64,000 nt of DNA from UBA11591 sp040220895 (lineage in GTDB: Bacteria > Bacteroidota > Bacteroidia > Flavobacteriales_E > Vicingaceae), in the NCBI GenBank assembly GCA_040220895.1, contig JAVJVY010000016.1, positions 1 to 64,000 on the forward strand. Reading direction: 5' to 3'. Made by a program: the position numbers and the translations under genes. The notes beneath the pieces were generated by a model that did not search any database, was not told where the DNA came from, and saw only the letters and a list, made by a program, of their open reading frames with translations. Shown piece by piece: positions 41,535 through 48,830 of the stretch (position 1 is the stretch's first letter; every line of letters begins with the position of its first letter).

Positions 41535-41948
41535 TTAAGCCAAGGTGGCCAGGCATTTTAATTCAATGGCAATGGGCGTTGGTAAACTCAGAATTTCTAC
41601 CGTTGTCCGGCAGGGTTGGTTTTCTTTGAAATACTCCGCGTATACCTTGTTGTAGGTTTTAAAATCATCTTTCATGTTCGTCAAAAAGACGGTAACATCT
41701 ACTAATTTGTCCCATGAAGAACCCGAAGCTTCGAGCACTAATCTGACGTTTTCGAATACAGACCGGCATTGGGCTTCGATGTCGTACTTCACTATATTAC
41801 CTTTTTGATCCAGTGTAACACCGGGAATTTCCTTACTGCCCCTTTTTCTGGGTCCTACTCCTGATAAGAAAAGTAAGTTTCCGACTTTTCGGGCATGAGG
41901 GTATAGTCCAACGGGTTCGGGGGCCTTTTCGGCGTTAATTCTGTCCAT
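41535..41948 (-). CDS. Rid-family (RidA-like) protein
   Basis: A 137-residue RidA/YjgF/UK114 superfamily member. The motif PEPVGLYPHARKVGNLLFLSGVGPRKRG and the C-terminal CRTTVEILSLPTPIAIELKCLATLA (with the Arg expected to bind the substrate carboxylate) are typical. RidA proteins hydrolyse reactive enamines/imines. The YPHAR opening is closer to the 2-aminomuconate deaminase-like branch than to E. coli RidA, but no kynurenine-pathway genes are adjacent. The ATG at 41948 is preferred to 41990, which would add 14 unrelated residues. The protein is cytosolic and probably trimeric. Confidence 0.85.
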   Translation of the reverse strand: MDRINAEKAPEPVGLYPHARKVGNLLFLSGVGPRKRGSKEIPGVTLDQKGNIVKYDIEAQCRSVFENVRLVLEASGSSWDKLVDVTVFLTNMKDDFKTYNKVYAEYFKENQPCRTTVEILSLPTPIAIELKCLATLA

Positions 41949-42012
41949 GTCGATTTGCTTTAGTGAACTCGTAAAAATAAACCAATTCAAATTTTGACCG
42001 AAAGAACTTTGC

Positions 42013-42020
42013 TAGATTTG
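42013..42020 (+). promoter_or_regulatory. -7 box for the aldo-keto reductase gene
   Basis: TAGATTTG matches TAnnTTTG, 23 bases before the ATG. TTTTG at 41992-41996 lies 16 bases upstream, a rather short spacer. Confidence 0.45.
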
Positions 42021-42043
42021 ATCATCAATTGTAAAATAACAAG

Positions 42044-43027
42044 ATGGAATACAGAAATCTCGGTAAATCAGGTTTGAAGGTCAGTCTCTATTCATTTGGA
42101 TCCTGGCTGACTTTTGGAAAGCAGATCAAGGACAATACAGCGGGTGATTTGATGAAGGTTGCCTATGATGGGGGTGTCAATTTTTTTGACAATGCCGAGA
42201 TATACTCGCGGGGTCAGTCGGAAATAGTGATGGGTGAGGTGCTGAAAAAAATGAAATGGAGCCGAGATACGTACATTGTTTCAAGTAAGGCGTTCTTTGG
42301 TTCCGGTGGCAAATTACCGACTCAAGTTGGATTAAACAGAAAGCACCTGGTTGAAGCCTGCGAAGCGGCATTAGGCCGGCTTCAGTTGGAATACCTCGAT
42401 CTTTTCTTTTGCCACAGGCCCGACAAGTCAACCCCGATAGCAGAGACGGTTTGGACCATGCATAACTTGATACAACAGGGAAAAGTACTCTATTGGGGAA
42501 CATCTGAGTGGAGCGCACAGGAAATCATGGAAGCACACATGGTGGCCAGGGAGTACAATTTAATAGGCCCAACCATGGAACAACCGCAATACAATATGTT
42601 TTGGAGAGACAAGGTAGAAGTGGAATACGCGCAGATTTATAAAACGGTTGGTCTGGGAACAACCATATGGTCACCGCTCTGTTCGGGTTTGCTATCGGGA
42701 AAATACAATGAGGGATATCCTAAAGGGACTCGTCTGGATATTGAAGGAATGGAATGGCTAAAAGATCGAACCCTGGCCGAACAGAACATTCAAAAAACCA
42801 GAGAATTGACCGCACTGGCAAAAGAGCTGAAAATGAGCATGGCCCAAATGGCACTTATTTGGTGTACAAAAAATCCCAATGTAAGCACGGTGATCTTGGG
42901 AGCCTCCAAAACGAGCCAACTTAAAGAGAATTTAGAATCACTTGACATGCTTGACAAATTGGACGAAGCAATCATACAGCGAATAGAAGGTATCCTTCAG
43001 AATGCGCCCGTTCAACCACCATTTTAA
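42044..43027 (+). CDS. Aldo-keto reductase, potassium-channel beta-subunit-like
   Basis: A 327-residue (alpha/beta)8 oxidoreductase using NADPH. The catalytic tetrad is Asp49, Tyr54, Lys82 and His124 (FFDNAEIY, SSKAF, FFCHRPDKS). The opening MEYRNLGKSGLKVSLYSFGSW and GTSEWSAQEIMEAHMVAREYNLIGP match the Kv-beta/YghZ-like branch (AKR6/AKR14). NPNVSTVILGASKTSQLKENL near the end is the cofactor segment. Physiological substrate unknown. The next gene starts one base after its stop, which suggests cotranscription. Confidence 0.9.
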   Translation: MEYRNLGKSGLKVSLYSFGSWLTFGKQIKDNTAGDLMKVAYDGGVNFFDNAEIYSRGQSEIVMGEVLKKMKWSRDTYIVSSKAFFGSGGKLPTQVGLNRKHLVEACEAALGRLQLEYLDLFFCHRPDKSTPIAETVWTMHNLIQQGKVLYWGTSEWSAQEIMEAHMVAREYNLIGPTMEQPQYNMFWRDKVEVEYAQIYKTVGLGTTIWSPLCSGLLSGKYNEGYPKGTRLDIEGMEWLKDRTLAEQNIQKTRELTALAKELKMSMAQMALIWCTKNPNVSTVILGASKTSQLKENLESLDMLDKLDEAIIQRIEGILQNAPVQPPF

Positions 43028-43028
43028 T

Positions 43029-43841
43029 ATGAAACAGCTTTTAATACTTTGCTTTTTGTTTCATTCATTACTGCTTATTGCTCAGGAAAAAACATACGGC
43101 GGCAAGGAAGAACAGTTGGTTAAACTTCACAATTCTTTAGGTTCCATGGTAATTGTTCCATTTGAGGACAGAATGTACCTTTCTGATGCCGACGGGCCAA
43201 TTGGTCGGGAAACGGGGCTTGATCCCGGAGAGCTGCAGGTTAAATTCCGTAACGCCCTTTTGGAGTCGCTGGAACAAGAATTGAGAAAGGACTGGGACCT
43301 GGAGGTTCTTTATGATCAAGTGGTGCGCGAAAGGGGTTTTGATCTGGCTTATATCCATTCATCAAGAAAGTACAATTACGTGGCCGTTTCTGACGAAGTC
43401 TTAATGGTAAATGACACGAATCTTCGGAAAAAGGATTTGAAAGCAACTAAGGTCAAGGGCAAATCAGGCATTGATAAAGGAGAGATCGTCACCGTTTCTG
43501 ATCGTTCGGAAAAATTCATGAACCTGCAAGTGGTAAACGATACTCTCATGAATTACCTGGTACGAACTGCCCCTTCGAATTTTTACCTTTTCATCAATGA
43601 ATTTGACATTCGTCACTTTGTTACCGATCCGGATAGAATTGCCAATGGCGGTTTGTCTTACCAATTAAAGCTCCACTTTACTTGCCTGGACGCTAAAGGG
43701 AATACGACCCTTGCCGGATCGGCAACAAGCAAGGTTGATGCGACCAACAGTAATATTTATAGCGTTATAAAGGCGGGAATTCCAGAATTGACCGAGAAAA
43801 TTTCAAGGATGATTCGCAAGTTTAATACCGTCGATCAGTGA
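43029..43841 (+). CDS. Secreted protein of unknown function
   Basis: A 270-residue protein with signal peptide (MKQLLILCFLFHSLLLIAQ). The mature part begins EKTYGGKEEQLVKLHNSLGSMVIVPFEDRMYLSDADGP and ends with ELTEKISRMIRKFNTV. No recognised domain. The ATG at 43029 follows the AKR stop by one base and is preferred to an internal ATG at 43002 within the AKR gene. The gene lies in a local group of small secreted proteins (43.0-46.5 kb). Its 3' end overlaps the convergent next gene by 7 bases. Function unknown. Confidence 0.7.
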   Translation: MKQLLILCFLFHSLLLIAQEKTYGGKEEQLVKLHNSLGSMVIVPFEDRMYLSDADGPIGRETGLDPGELQVKFRNALLESLEQELRKDWDLEVLYDQVVRERGFDLAYIHSSRKYNYVAVSDEVLMVNDTNLRKKDLKATKVKGKSGIDKGEIVTVSDRSEKFMNLQVVNDTLMNYLVRTAPSNFYLFINEFDIRHFVTDPDRIANGGLSYQLKLHFTCLDAKGNTTLAGSATSKVDATNSNIYSVIKAGIPELTEKISRMIRKFNTVDQ

Positions 43842-44644
43842 TACTTTTTGGCGTATTCGTCGAATTGTTCTTTCGTGATCTCCCTTCTACCGGCGCCATC
43901 GCCAAAGTTTATAAAGCCATAGGCGTTAAGATTGGGGTAGCCTAATTCTCCCACAGTATAAGAATGTAGAACCACAACATTGGACAAGGGCTTATTCGGT
44001 GGTGGGGGTGGAGGTGGCCTTAATTTTTTCCGAGGGGTCGGTGGATCTTCGCGACTTACCTCGGTTTTCTCTTCAATATTTGGCGGTGGGTCTTTCGGGA
44101 CTTCTGCTATTTTTTCCTTTTGTTTTTCTTGTTTGTCCTCTTCTTTCGACTTCTTCTCAACTTCTTTTTCAACTTCTTGTAATCGCTGTTGAATGGACTT
44201 GGTGTAGTCAGTGTCATAGTCGAAATCACCGATCTCTTCGCTGTACATTATTCGCCCAACAGGTTGGTTGAAAACTACAAAATTCACTCCTTCGTACTGT
44301 TTGAATAGGGTTACCTGGAATTCAAATGGAGCAAATCCGAAATCTTTGCGTTCCGGGTCCGACACCTTTGTATCGTAAGCGATTTTTTTTGTGACATATC
44401 CTTCTTGGGCAAAGGAGAACACATATTGCTTGTCTAAATCGAGATTAAATGAAAATTTACCGCTCCCATCTGCCTTTCGAATGGACTTTCGGCTTCCATT
44501 TTCGAATAACTCAATGGTGCCGTCAAGACTTCCTTTCTCTAGCTTCATTTTACCGTAAACCTCAACGTTTTGCTGTGCACAGATGCAAAGTGGAAACGAA
44601 AGGCCGACTAGGATGTTAATAATGGTTTTGAATGCGGTCTGCAT
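43835..44644 (-). CDS. Secreted protein with CarboxypepD_reg-like domain, charged coiled coil and Pro-rich stretch
   Basis: The 269-residue protein has a signal peptide (to about CICAQ). The first beta-rich domain (about 25-100: VYGKMKLEKGSLDGTIELFENG) resembles a carboxypeptidase-regulatory-like fold. A charged helical region (about 150-195: SIQQRLQEVEKEVEKKSKEEDKQEKQKEK) follows, then a Pro-rich part with eight consecutive Pro in RPPPPPPPPNKP-type context. The short C-terminal segment is YPNLNAYGFINFGDGAGRREITKEQFDEYAKKYH. The architecture resembles a periplasm-spanning or TonB-like linker, but no TonB box or TonB C-terminal domain was found. The function is unknown. Convergent 7-base overlap with the previous gene. 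Confidence 0.68.
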   Translation of the reverse strand: MQTAFKTIINILVGLSFPLCICAQQNVEVYGKMKLEKGSLDGTIELFENGSRKSIRKADGSGKFSFNLDLDKQYVFSFAQEGYVTKKIAYDTKVSDPERKDFGFAPFEFQVTLFKQYEGVNFVVFNQPVGRIMYSEEIGDFDYDTDYTKSIQQRLQEVEKEVEKKSKEEDKQEKQKEKIAEVPKDPPPNIEEKTEVSREDPPTPRKKLRPPPPPPPNKPLSNVVVLHSYTVGELGYPNLNAYGFINFGDGAGRREITKEQFDEYAKKYH

Positions 44645-44740
44645 TTGAAGTGTAATACAACGAAATTAAGACATTCTTTTAGAAAGCCTTGAAGGCGCAA
44701 TCTGAAATAATTAACTTTAGCTTTCAACACTAGAATTGAT

Positions 44741-45130
44741 ATGAAGACCTTGTGTATTTCTTTATTGTTGCTATCGTCGATGCTGCTTATCGCCCAAAAA
44801 GATGAAGCCACTGCACTGAACGAAATGTTTAAGGGCAGGTATCATTTTGATGCGAACAAAAAAGGACTGACCCTGGAACTCTTAAAAGAAGGCGATGCCA
44901 TTCGAACAGACGCTTTTAGTTTTATGTTCATTGACTGGGATAAGGTGTATTACGATGAAGTAGGGAATGAAATCGAAATAACCTGCCTTGAAAAGTTTGC
45001 CCCGTGCATTGACCGTCGAATTATGAAGACCAAAAGCAGGCAGCAATATCCAAAAACAGAAATTAAGGTTAAAGATGAGAAAGAAGCTCAACGGGCCATC
45101 AATAAGTTGAGATCCATGGCGGGGTTATAA
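44741..45130 (+). CDS. Small secreted protein of unknown function
   Basis: A 129-residue protein with signal peptide (MKTLCISLLLLSSMLLIAQ). The mature part is MFKGRYHFDANKKGLTLELLKEGDAIRTDAFSFMFIDWDKVYYD and has two Cys (CLEKFAPC), which could form a disulfide. No known family recognised. The gene is divergent from the preceding Pro-rich protein and is followed 10 bases later by a glycosyltransferase gene on the same strand. It may be the first gene of a short transcript that runs through the DUF547 gene. Confidence 0.65.
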   Translation: MKTLCISLLLLSSMLLIAQKDEATALNEMFKGRYHFDANKKGLTLELLKEGDAIRTDAFSFMFIDWDKVYYDEVGNEIEITCLEKFAPCIDRRIMKTKSRQQYPKTEIKVKDEKEAQRAINKLRSMAGL

Positions 45131-45140
45131 ACAAAGGCAA

Positions 45141-45830
45141 TTGATCAGCATTGTAATTCCCACCTTGAATGAGGAAGTTGAGCTTCCTAAAACCATAAAA
45201 AGCATCGCAAGATTAGCGCAGGATCCGGAGTCTCTTGAGATTATCATTGCCGATGGAGGGAGCGTTGATGATACGGTGGACATAGCCAAATCCATGAACC
45301 TAAAAACGATTGCTTGCGGCAGAGCTCAGCGCGCCTTTCAGTTGAATTGCGGAGCTGAAGAAGCTATTAATCCTATTTTATATTTTCTACATGCCGACAG
45401 TTTGCCACCCGCAGGTTTCGACAGGAAAATAGCACAAATGGTTCAAAAAGGAGCATTTTCGGGTTGTTTTACCATGAAATTCAATAGAAATCACCCGTTT
45501 TTGCGTTTTTATGGATGGTTTACCAGATTTTCACCAAACATTTTCAGGGGTGGCGATCAATCGCTCTTTGTCAAGCGATCGGTTTTCCTTCAGCTGGGTG
45601 GATTTAAAGAAGGTATGGACCTGATGGAGGATTATGAAATGATTTCCAGGCTTCGAAAAAAAGGAAATTTTAAGATAGTCAAAGGACCGGTCATTACATC
45701 TTCGCGTCGATACGACATAAATGGTGAGCTAAGATTGCAATGGATTTATTTTTGTTTACAAATGATGTATCGGACGGGATATAGTCAATTGAAAATGAGA
45801 GCGTATTATCAAAAAAACATCCGAACTTGA
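45141..45830 (+). CDS. Family 2 glycosyltransferase (TIGR04283-type)
   Basis: A 229-residue GT-A fold enzyme: ISIVIPTLNEEVELPKTIKSI, EIIIADGGSVDDTVDIA, CGRAQRAFQLNCGAEEA and FLHADSLPP (DxD-like metal site). This combination fits the rSAM/selenodomain-associated transferase 2 family (TIGR04283). That family sometimes occurs in arsenosugar pathways, but here no partner gene is adjacent, so the acceptor is unknown. The start is a TTG at 45141; no ATG is available. Its stop overlaps the TTG start of the DUF547 gene (TTGA), implying translational coupling. Confidence 0.8.
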   Translation: MISIVIPTLNEEVELPKTIKSIARLAQDPESLEIIIADGGSVDDTVDIAKSMNLKTIACGRAQRAFQLNCGAEEAINPILYFLHADSLPPAGFDRKIAQMVQKGAFSGCFTMKFNRNHPFLRFYGWFTRFSPNIFRGGDQSLFVKRSVFLQLGGFKEGMDLMEDYEMISRLRKKGNFKIVKGPVITSSRRYDINGELRLQWIYFCLQMMYRTGYSQLKMRAYYQKNIRT

Positions 45831-46552
45831 AAAGAGCATTGTTGCTATTCTTTATAATACTCGTTGTGAATAGATTGACTGGTCAGTCAAATGTGGCATA
45901 CAACGATTTACTTAAGAAATATGTCTCAGCAGAGGGAAAAGTCAATTACAAAGGATTCATAGTTGAACGAGATAAATTTGAGGCTTACCTCGCACACCTT
46001 AGCAAGTACCCACCAACTTCTAATTGGAATCGACAGGAGCGAATGGCTTTTTGGATCAATGCCTATAATGCATTTACAATTAAACTAATCATTGACCATT
46101 ATCCAGTTGAGAGCATCACAGACCTACACCCCCTTTTTTACATACCGGGTTTTAATTCGGTGTGGCATGAAGAATTTTTTAAGATCGGTGATCAGGATTT
46201 TAGTCTGCATCGCATTGAACATGAGATATTGAGACCAGAGTTCAAGGATGCCCGCATTCATTTTGCCATTAACTGCGCTTCTTTTAGCTGCCCGATATTA
46301 AGGAACGAGGCCTATGAAGCGAACAAACTCGATGCTCAACTCGAAGATCAGGCAAGGATGTTCATCAACGATTCCCGGCGCAATCTTATCCGTCCCGAAA
46401 GACCACAAATTTCAGAGATCTTCAGTTGGTTCAAAAGTGATTTTGAAAACAGGGGAGGCGTGATTCCATTTATAAATACCTATTCAAAGATTAAGATTAA
46501 CCAGGGAGCTCGATTATCATATCTGTCCTACGACTGGTCACTGAATCATTAA
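45827..46552 (+). CDS. DUF547-domain secreted protein
   Basis: A 241-residue protein with signal peptide (LLLFFIILVVNRLTGQ). It has the DUF547 hallmarks RMAFWINAYNAFTIKLIIDHYPVESI, KIGDQDFSLHRIEHEILRPEFKDARIHFAINCASFSCPIL and a final helical/beta part. The family is widespread; its reaction is unknown. The start is a TTG overlapping the stop of the preceding glycosyltransferase (TTGA). The coupling suggests the two proteins work in one process, which is inference. A -7 box for the next gene begins 13 bases after its stop. Confidence 0.85.
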   Translation: MKRALLLFFIILVVNRLTGQSNVAYNDLLKKYVSAEGKVNYKGFIVERDKFEAYLAHLSKYPPTSNWNRQERMAFWINAYNAFTIKLIIDHYPVESITDLHPLFYIPGFNSVWHEEFFKIGDQDFSLHRIEHEILRPEFKDARIHFAINCASFSCPILRNEAYEANKLDAQLEDQARMFINDSRRNLIRPERPQISEIFSWFKSDFENRGGVIPFINTYSKIKINQGARLSYLSYDWSLNH

Positions 46553-46564
46553 TGCTTTAAATAT

Positions 46565-46572
46565 TACTTTTG
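46565..46572 (+). promoter_or_regulatory. -7 box for the DUF349 gene
   Basis: TACTTTTG matches TAnnTTTG, 26 bases ahead of the ATG at 46599. No -33 TTG found. Confidence 0.45.
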
Positions 46573-46598
46573 TGTGAGCCCTGATAGGGTGAAATACC

Positions 46599-48293
46599 AT
46601 GATGGAACAGAAAAAACTACTTATTAAAAAGATTGAGGAATCCCTCAACTCCGAAGGCCCATTCGAAGAAATTAATCCGAAGATCAAAGAGTTCAGAGCT
46701 GCCTTTGTTCAACTGGTTAAAGAAGCACATGTTGTGCAGGAAAAGGAGCATGTAGAAAGCAATGCCGAGGGTGAATTTAAGGTGATGCACGATGAAACCG
46801 ATGGGCGTTTTTCCGAGCTCATGGCCCAATTCAATGAAAAAAGGAAAAAGTGGGAGGATCAAAAAGCACACGAACAACAGCAGAACCTCGAAAAAAAATT
46901 GCAGATCGTTCATGACCTCGAAAAATTGGCCGAAGAGGAACAGCATATAGGTCATGCTTTCGAGCGTTTTGGTGAATTAAAAGAAAAATGGCGGTCAACA
47001 GGTCAAGTACCCTCGGGTGAATACCGGGAACTTCAGACCAAGTATTCTTACGCCATAGAGCGCTTTTTCTACCACATAAATATTTACAAAACGCTTAAGG
47101 AATACGACCTGAAAAAGAACCTTGAGTTCAAGAAGGAATTGATCAAGAAAGTCAAAGACCTAGAAAAAAATAAAAACATAAAAGATTGTCGTGATCTGAT
47201 TTCAGAGTACATCAAGGAATGGGACGAATTAGGCCCCACTGCTCAAAATGAATGGGAAAAGGTAAGAGATGAGTTTTGGGAAAACGTCAGGTTGGTGCAT
47301 AAGCGCGTTGGCGATCATTTCAAGGAACTGAAAGAAAAGCGAAAAGAGAACTTCCAAAAAAAAGAAGCCCTTTGTGAAGAGGTGGAAAAAATGGCGGAAT
47401 CGGGTGAAGGCGATCACAAGCATTGGAATAAAGTGAACAAGCGAATGGCTGAGATCAGAGCCGAATGGAAGGCAATAGGTTTTGCCGGAAAGAAAGAGAA
47501 TGACAAGGTCTGGGAACGCTTCAAAGCAGCGAGCGATAAACTTTATGTCATGCAAAAAGGTGTGCAGGAGCAAATGAGGGATGTCTTCAAGGAAAACGAA
47601 GAACGCAAACTAGTCCTTATAGCACAAGCTGAAGAATTAAAGAACAGCCTCGATTGGAAATCCACAACTGAAGCCATGAAACGCCTTCAGGAAAGGTGGA
47701 AAAAAACGGGTCCGGCGAGTCAAGGAAAAGAGCAAAAATTATGGAAGCGCTTCAGAACTTCGGTGAATCATTTTTTTGAGGCCAAAAAAGACTACTTTGA
47801 TAACAGGGAAGAACGTGAAGGAAAAAACCTTCAACAAAAGAAAGAGCTATTAGAAGAACTAAAGGCATTGGATGCTAGCTCAAAAGACGCCGCCAAAGCC
47901 ATGAAAGAATATGGCGTTAAATGGAATGCCATAAGCGAAATTCCCCGGAATGAACGACAGGCCCTTGATAAGTCCTTCAACGATCTGCTTGCCCGGAAAT
48001 TGAAAGAATCGGGTAAAAATGAAAGCGAGATCACCGGTGAGGTATTCAAGATGAAACTGGAAGGAATTAAATCTTCTGACAATAGCGAGTTTCTGTTAAA
48101 AAATGAGCATCGCTTCTTGGAAGAGAAATTGAAAAAAATCGAAGCTGATATATTGCAGTATGAAAATAACCTTGGATTTTTCGGAGAAAAATCAGAAGGT
48201 AATCCACTGGTTCTAGAAGTGATGAAAAAGATCGAAGCATCTAGAACAGAGGCCGCTGAACTTAAATCCCGGATCGCAATGCTTCAAGATTAA
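46599..48293 (+). CDS. DUF349-repeat protein
   Basis: A 564-residue, highly charged, almost wholly helical protein. It contains several DUF349 repeats, recognisable as W-containing blocks such as FGELKEKWRSTGQVPSGEYRELQTKYSYAIERFF, YIKEWDELGPTAQNEWEKVRDEFW, IRAEWKAIGFAGKKENDKVWERFKAA and LQERWKKTGPASQGKEQKLWKRF. It has no signal peptide, so it is probably cytoplasmic. The family's role is unknown in bacteria. The downstream DUF4442 gene begins 8 bases after its stop. Multiple repeats of the same block could form a long rod, which is inference. Confidence 0.85.
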   Translation: MMEQKKLLIKKIEESLNSEGPFEEINPKIKEFRAAFVQLVKEAHVVQEKEHVESNAEGEFKVMHDETDGRFSELMAQFNEKRKKWEDQKAHEQQQNLEKKLQIVHDLEKLAEEEQHIGHAFERFGELKEKWRSTGQVPSGEYRELQTKYSYAIERFFYHINIYKTLKEYDLKKNLEFKKELIKKVKDLEKNKNIKDCRDLISEYIKEWDELGPTAQNEWEKVRDEFWENVRLVHKRVGDHFKELKEKRKENFQKKEALCEEVEKMAESGEGDHKHWNKVNKRMAEIRAEWKAIGFAGKKENDKVWERFKAASDKLYVMQKGVQEQMRDVFKENEERKLVLIAQAEELKNSLDWKSTTEAMKRLQERWKKTGPASQGKEQKLWKRFRTSVNHFFEAKKDYFDNREEREGKNLQQKKELLEELKALDASSKDAAKAMKEYGVKWNAISEIPRNERQALDKSFNDLLARKLKESGKNESEITGEVFKMKLEGIKSSDNSEFLLKNEHRFLEEKLKKIEADILQYENNLGFFGEKSEGNPLVLEVMKKIEASRTEAAELKSRIAMLQD

Positions 48294-48301
48294 TTCTGGC
48301 T

Positions 48302-48766
48302 GTGGTAGGACATCTCAGGAACAGCTTTTATTTAAAAATTTTTCTACTCCGGCGCTTGCCGATGGCACTGCTTGCAGGTTTAAAAGTCCGTCATCTGGAT
48401 GAAAGAGAATGCAGGGTGAGCGTGCCCTATAACTTTCTTACGAGAAATCCATTCAAGTCAATGTATTTTGCCGTGCAAAGTATGGCGGCGGAATTTTCTA
48501 CAGCGCTGCTGCTGGTGCAACAGATCGAATCCTCGAAAGAGAACATTGCCTTGATCATCGTTTCGATGAATGCCGACTTTGTCAGCAGGGCACAAGGTCA
48601 AGCGCACTTTACCTGTGAGTCTGATGAATCTATTTCAGCGGCAATTGCACGAACCGTCAAGTCCGGACAGCCTGAAACGGTAACACTCGTTTCTGTTGGC
48701 CGATCAAATGAAGGTGAAGAAGTTTCTACTTTTACCTTCACATGGTCAGTTAAAAAGAGGGGCTGA
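48302..48766 (+). CDS. DUF4442-type hotdog-fold protein
   Basis: A 154-residue protein with a hotdog thioesterase-like core. The features FLLRRLPMALLAGLKVRHLDERECRVSVPYNFLTRNPFKSMYFAVQSMAAEFSTALL fit the DUF4442 family, which is related to acyl-CoA thioesterases. The gene starts with GTG (48302), 8 bases after the DUF349 gene. No catalytic residue assignment can be made safely. A role in acyl group turnover is suggested only by the fold. Confidence 0.72.
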   Translation: MVGHLRNSFYLKIFLLRRLPMALLAGLKVRHLDERECRVSVPYNFLTRNPFKSMYFAVQSMAAEFSTALLLVQQIESSKENIALIIVSMNADFVSRAQGQAHFTCESDESISAAIARTVKSGQPETVTLVSVGRSNEGEEVSTFTFTWSVKKRG

Positions 48767-48830
48767 GGTTCTTCTTTCCTACTAGTCGTATGGCTCATTT
48801 TCGTATCTTTCTCGACCCGAATTATTACGT

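Noticed and set aside
41528..41545. CCTTG...CAAGG inverted repeat between gldH and the Rid gene
   Set aside because: The stem is only 5 bases and there is no T tract, so it is too weak to call a terminator.
45141..45830. Possible arsenosugar-pathway link of the TIGR04283-type glycosyltransferase to the ars operon
   Set aside because: It is 33 kb away, has no ArsM or radical SAM ArsS gene beside it, and the family also occurs in unrelated contexts.
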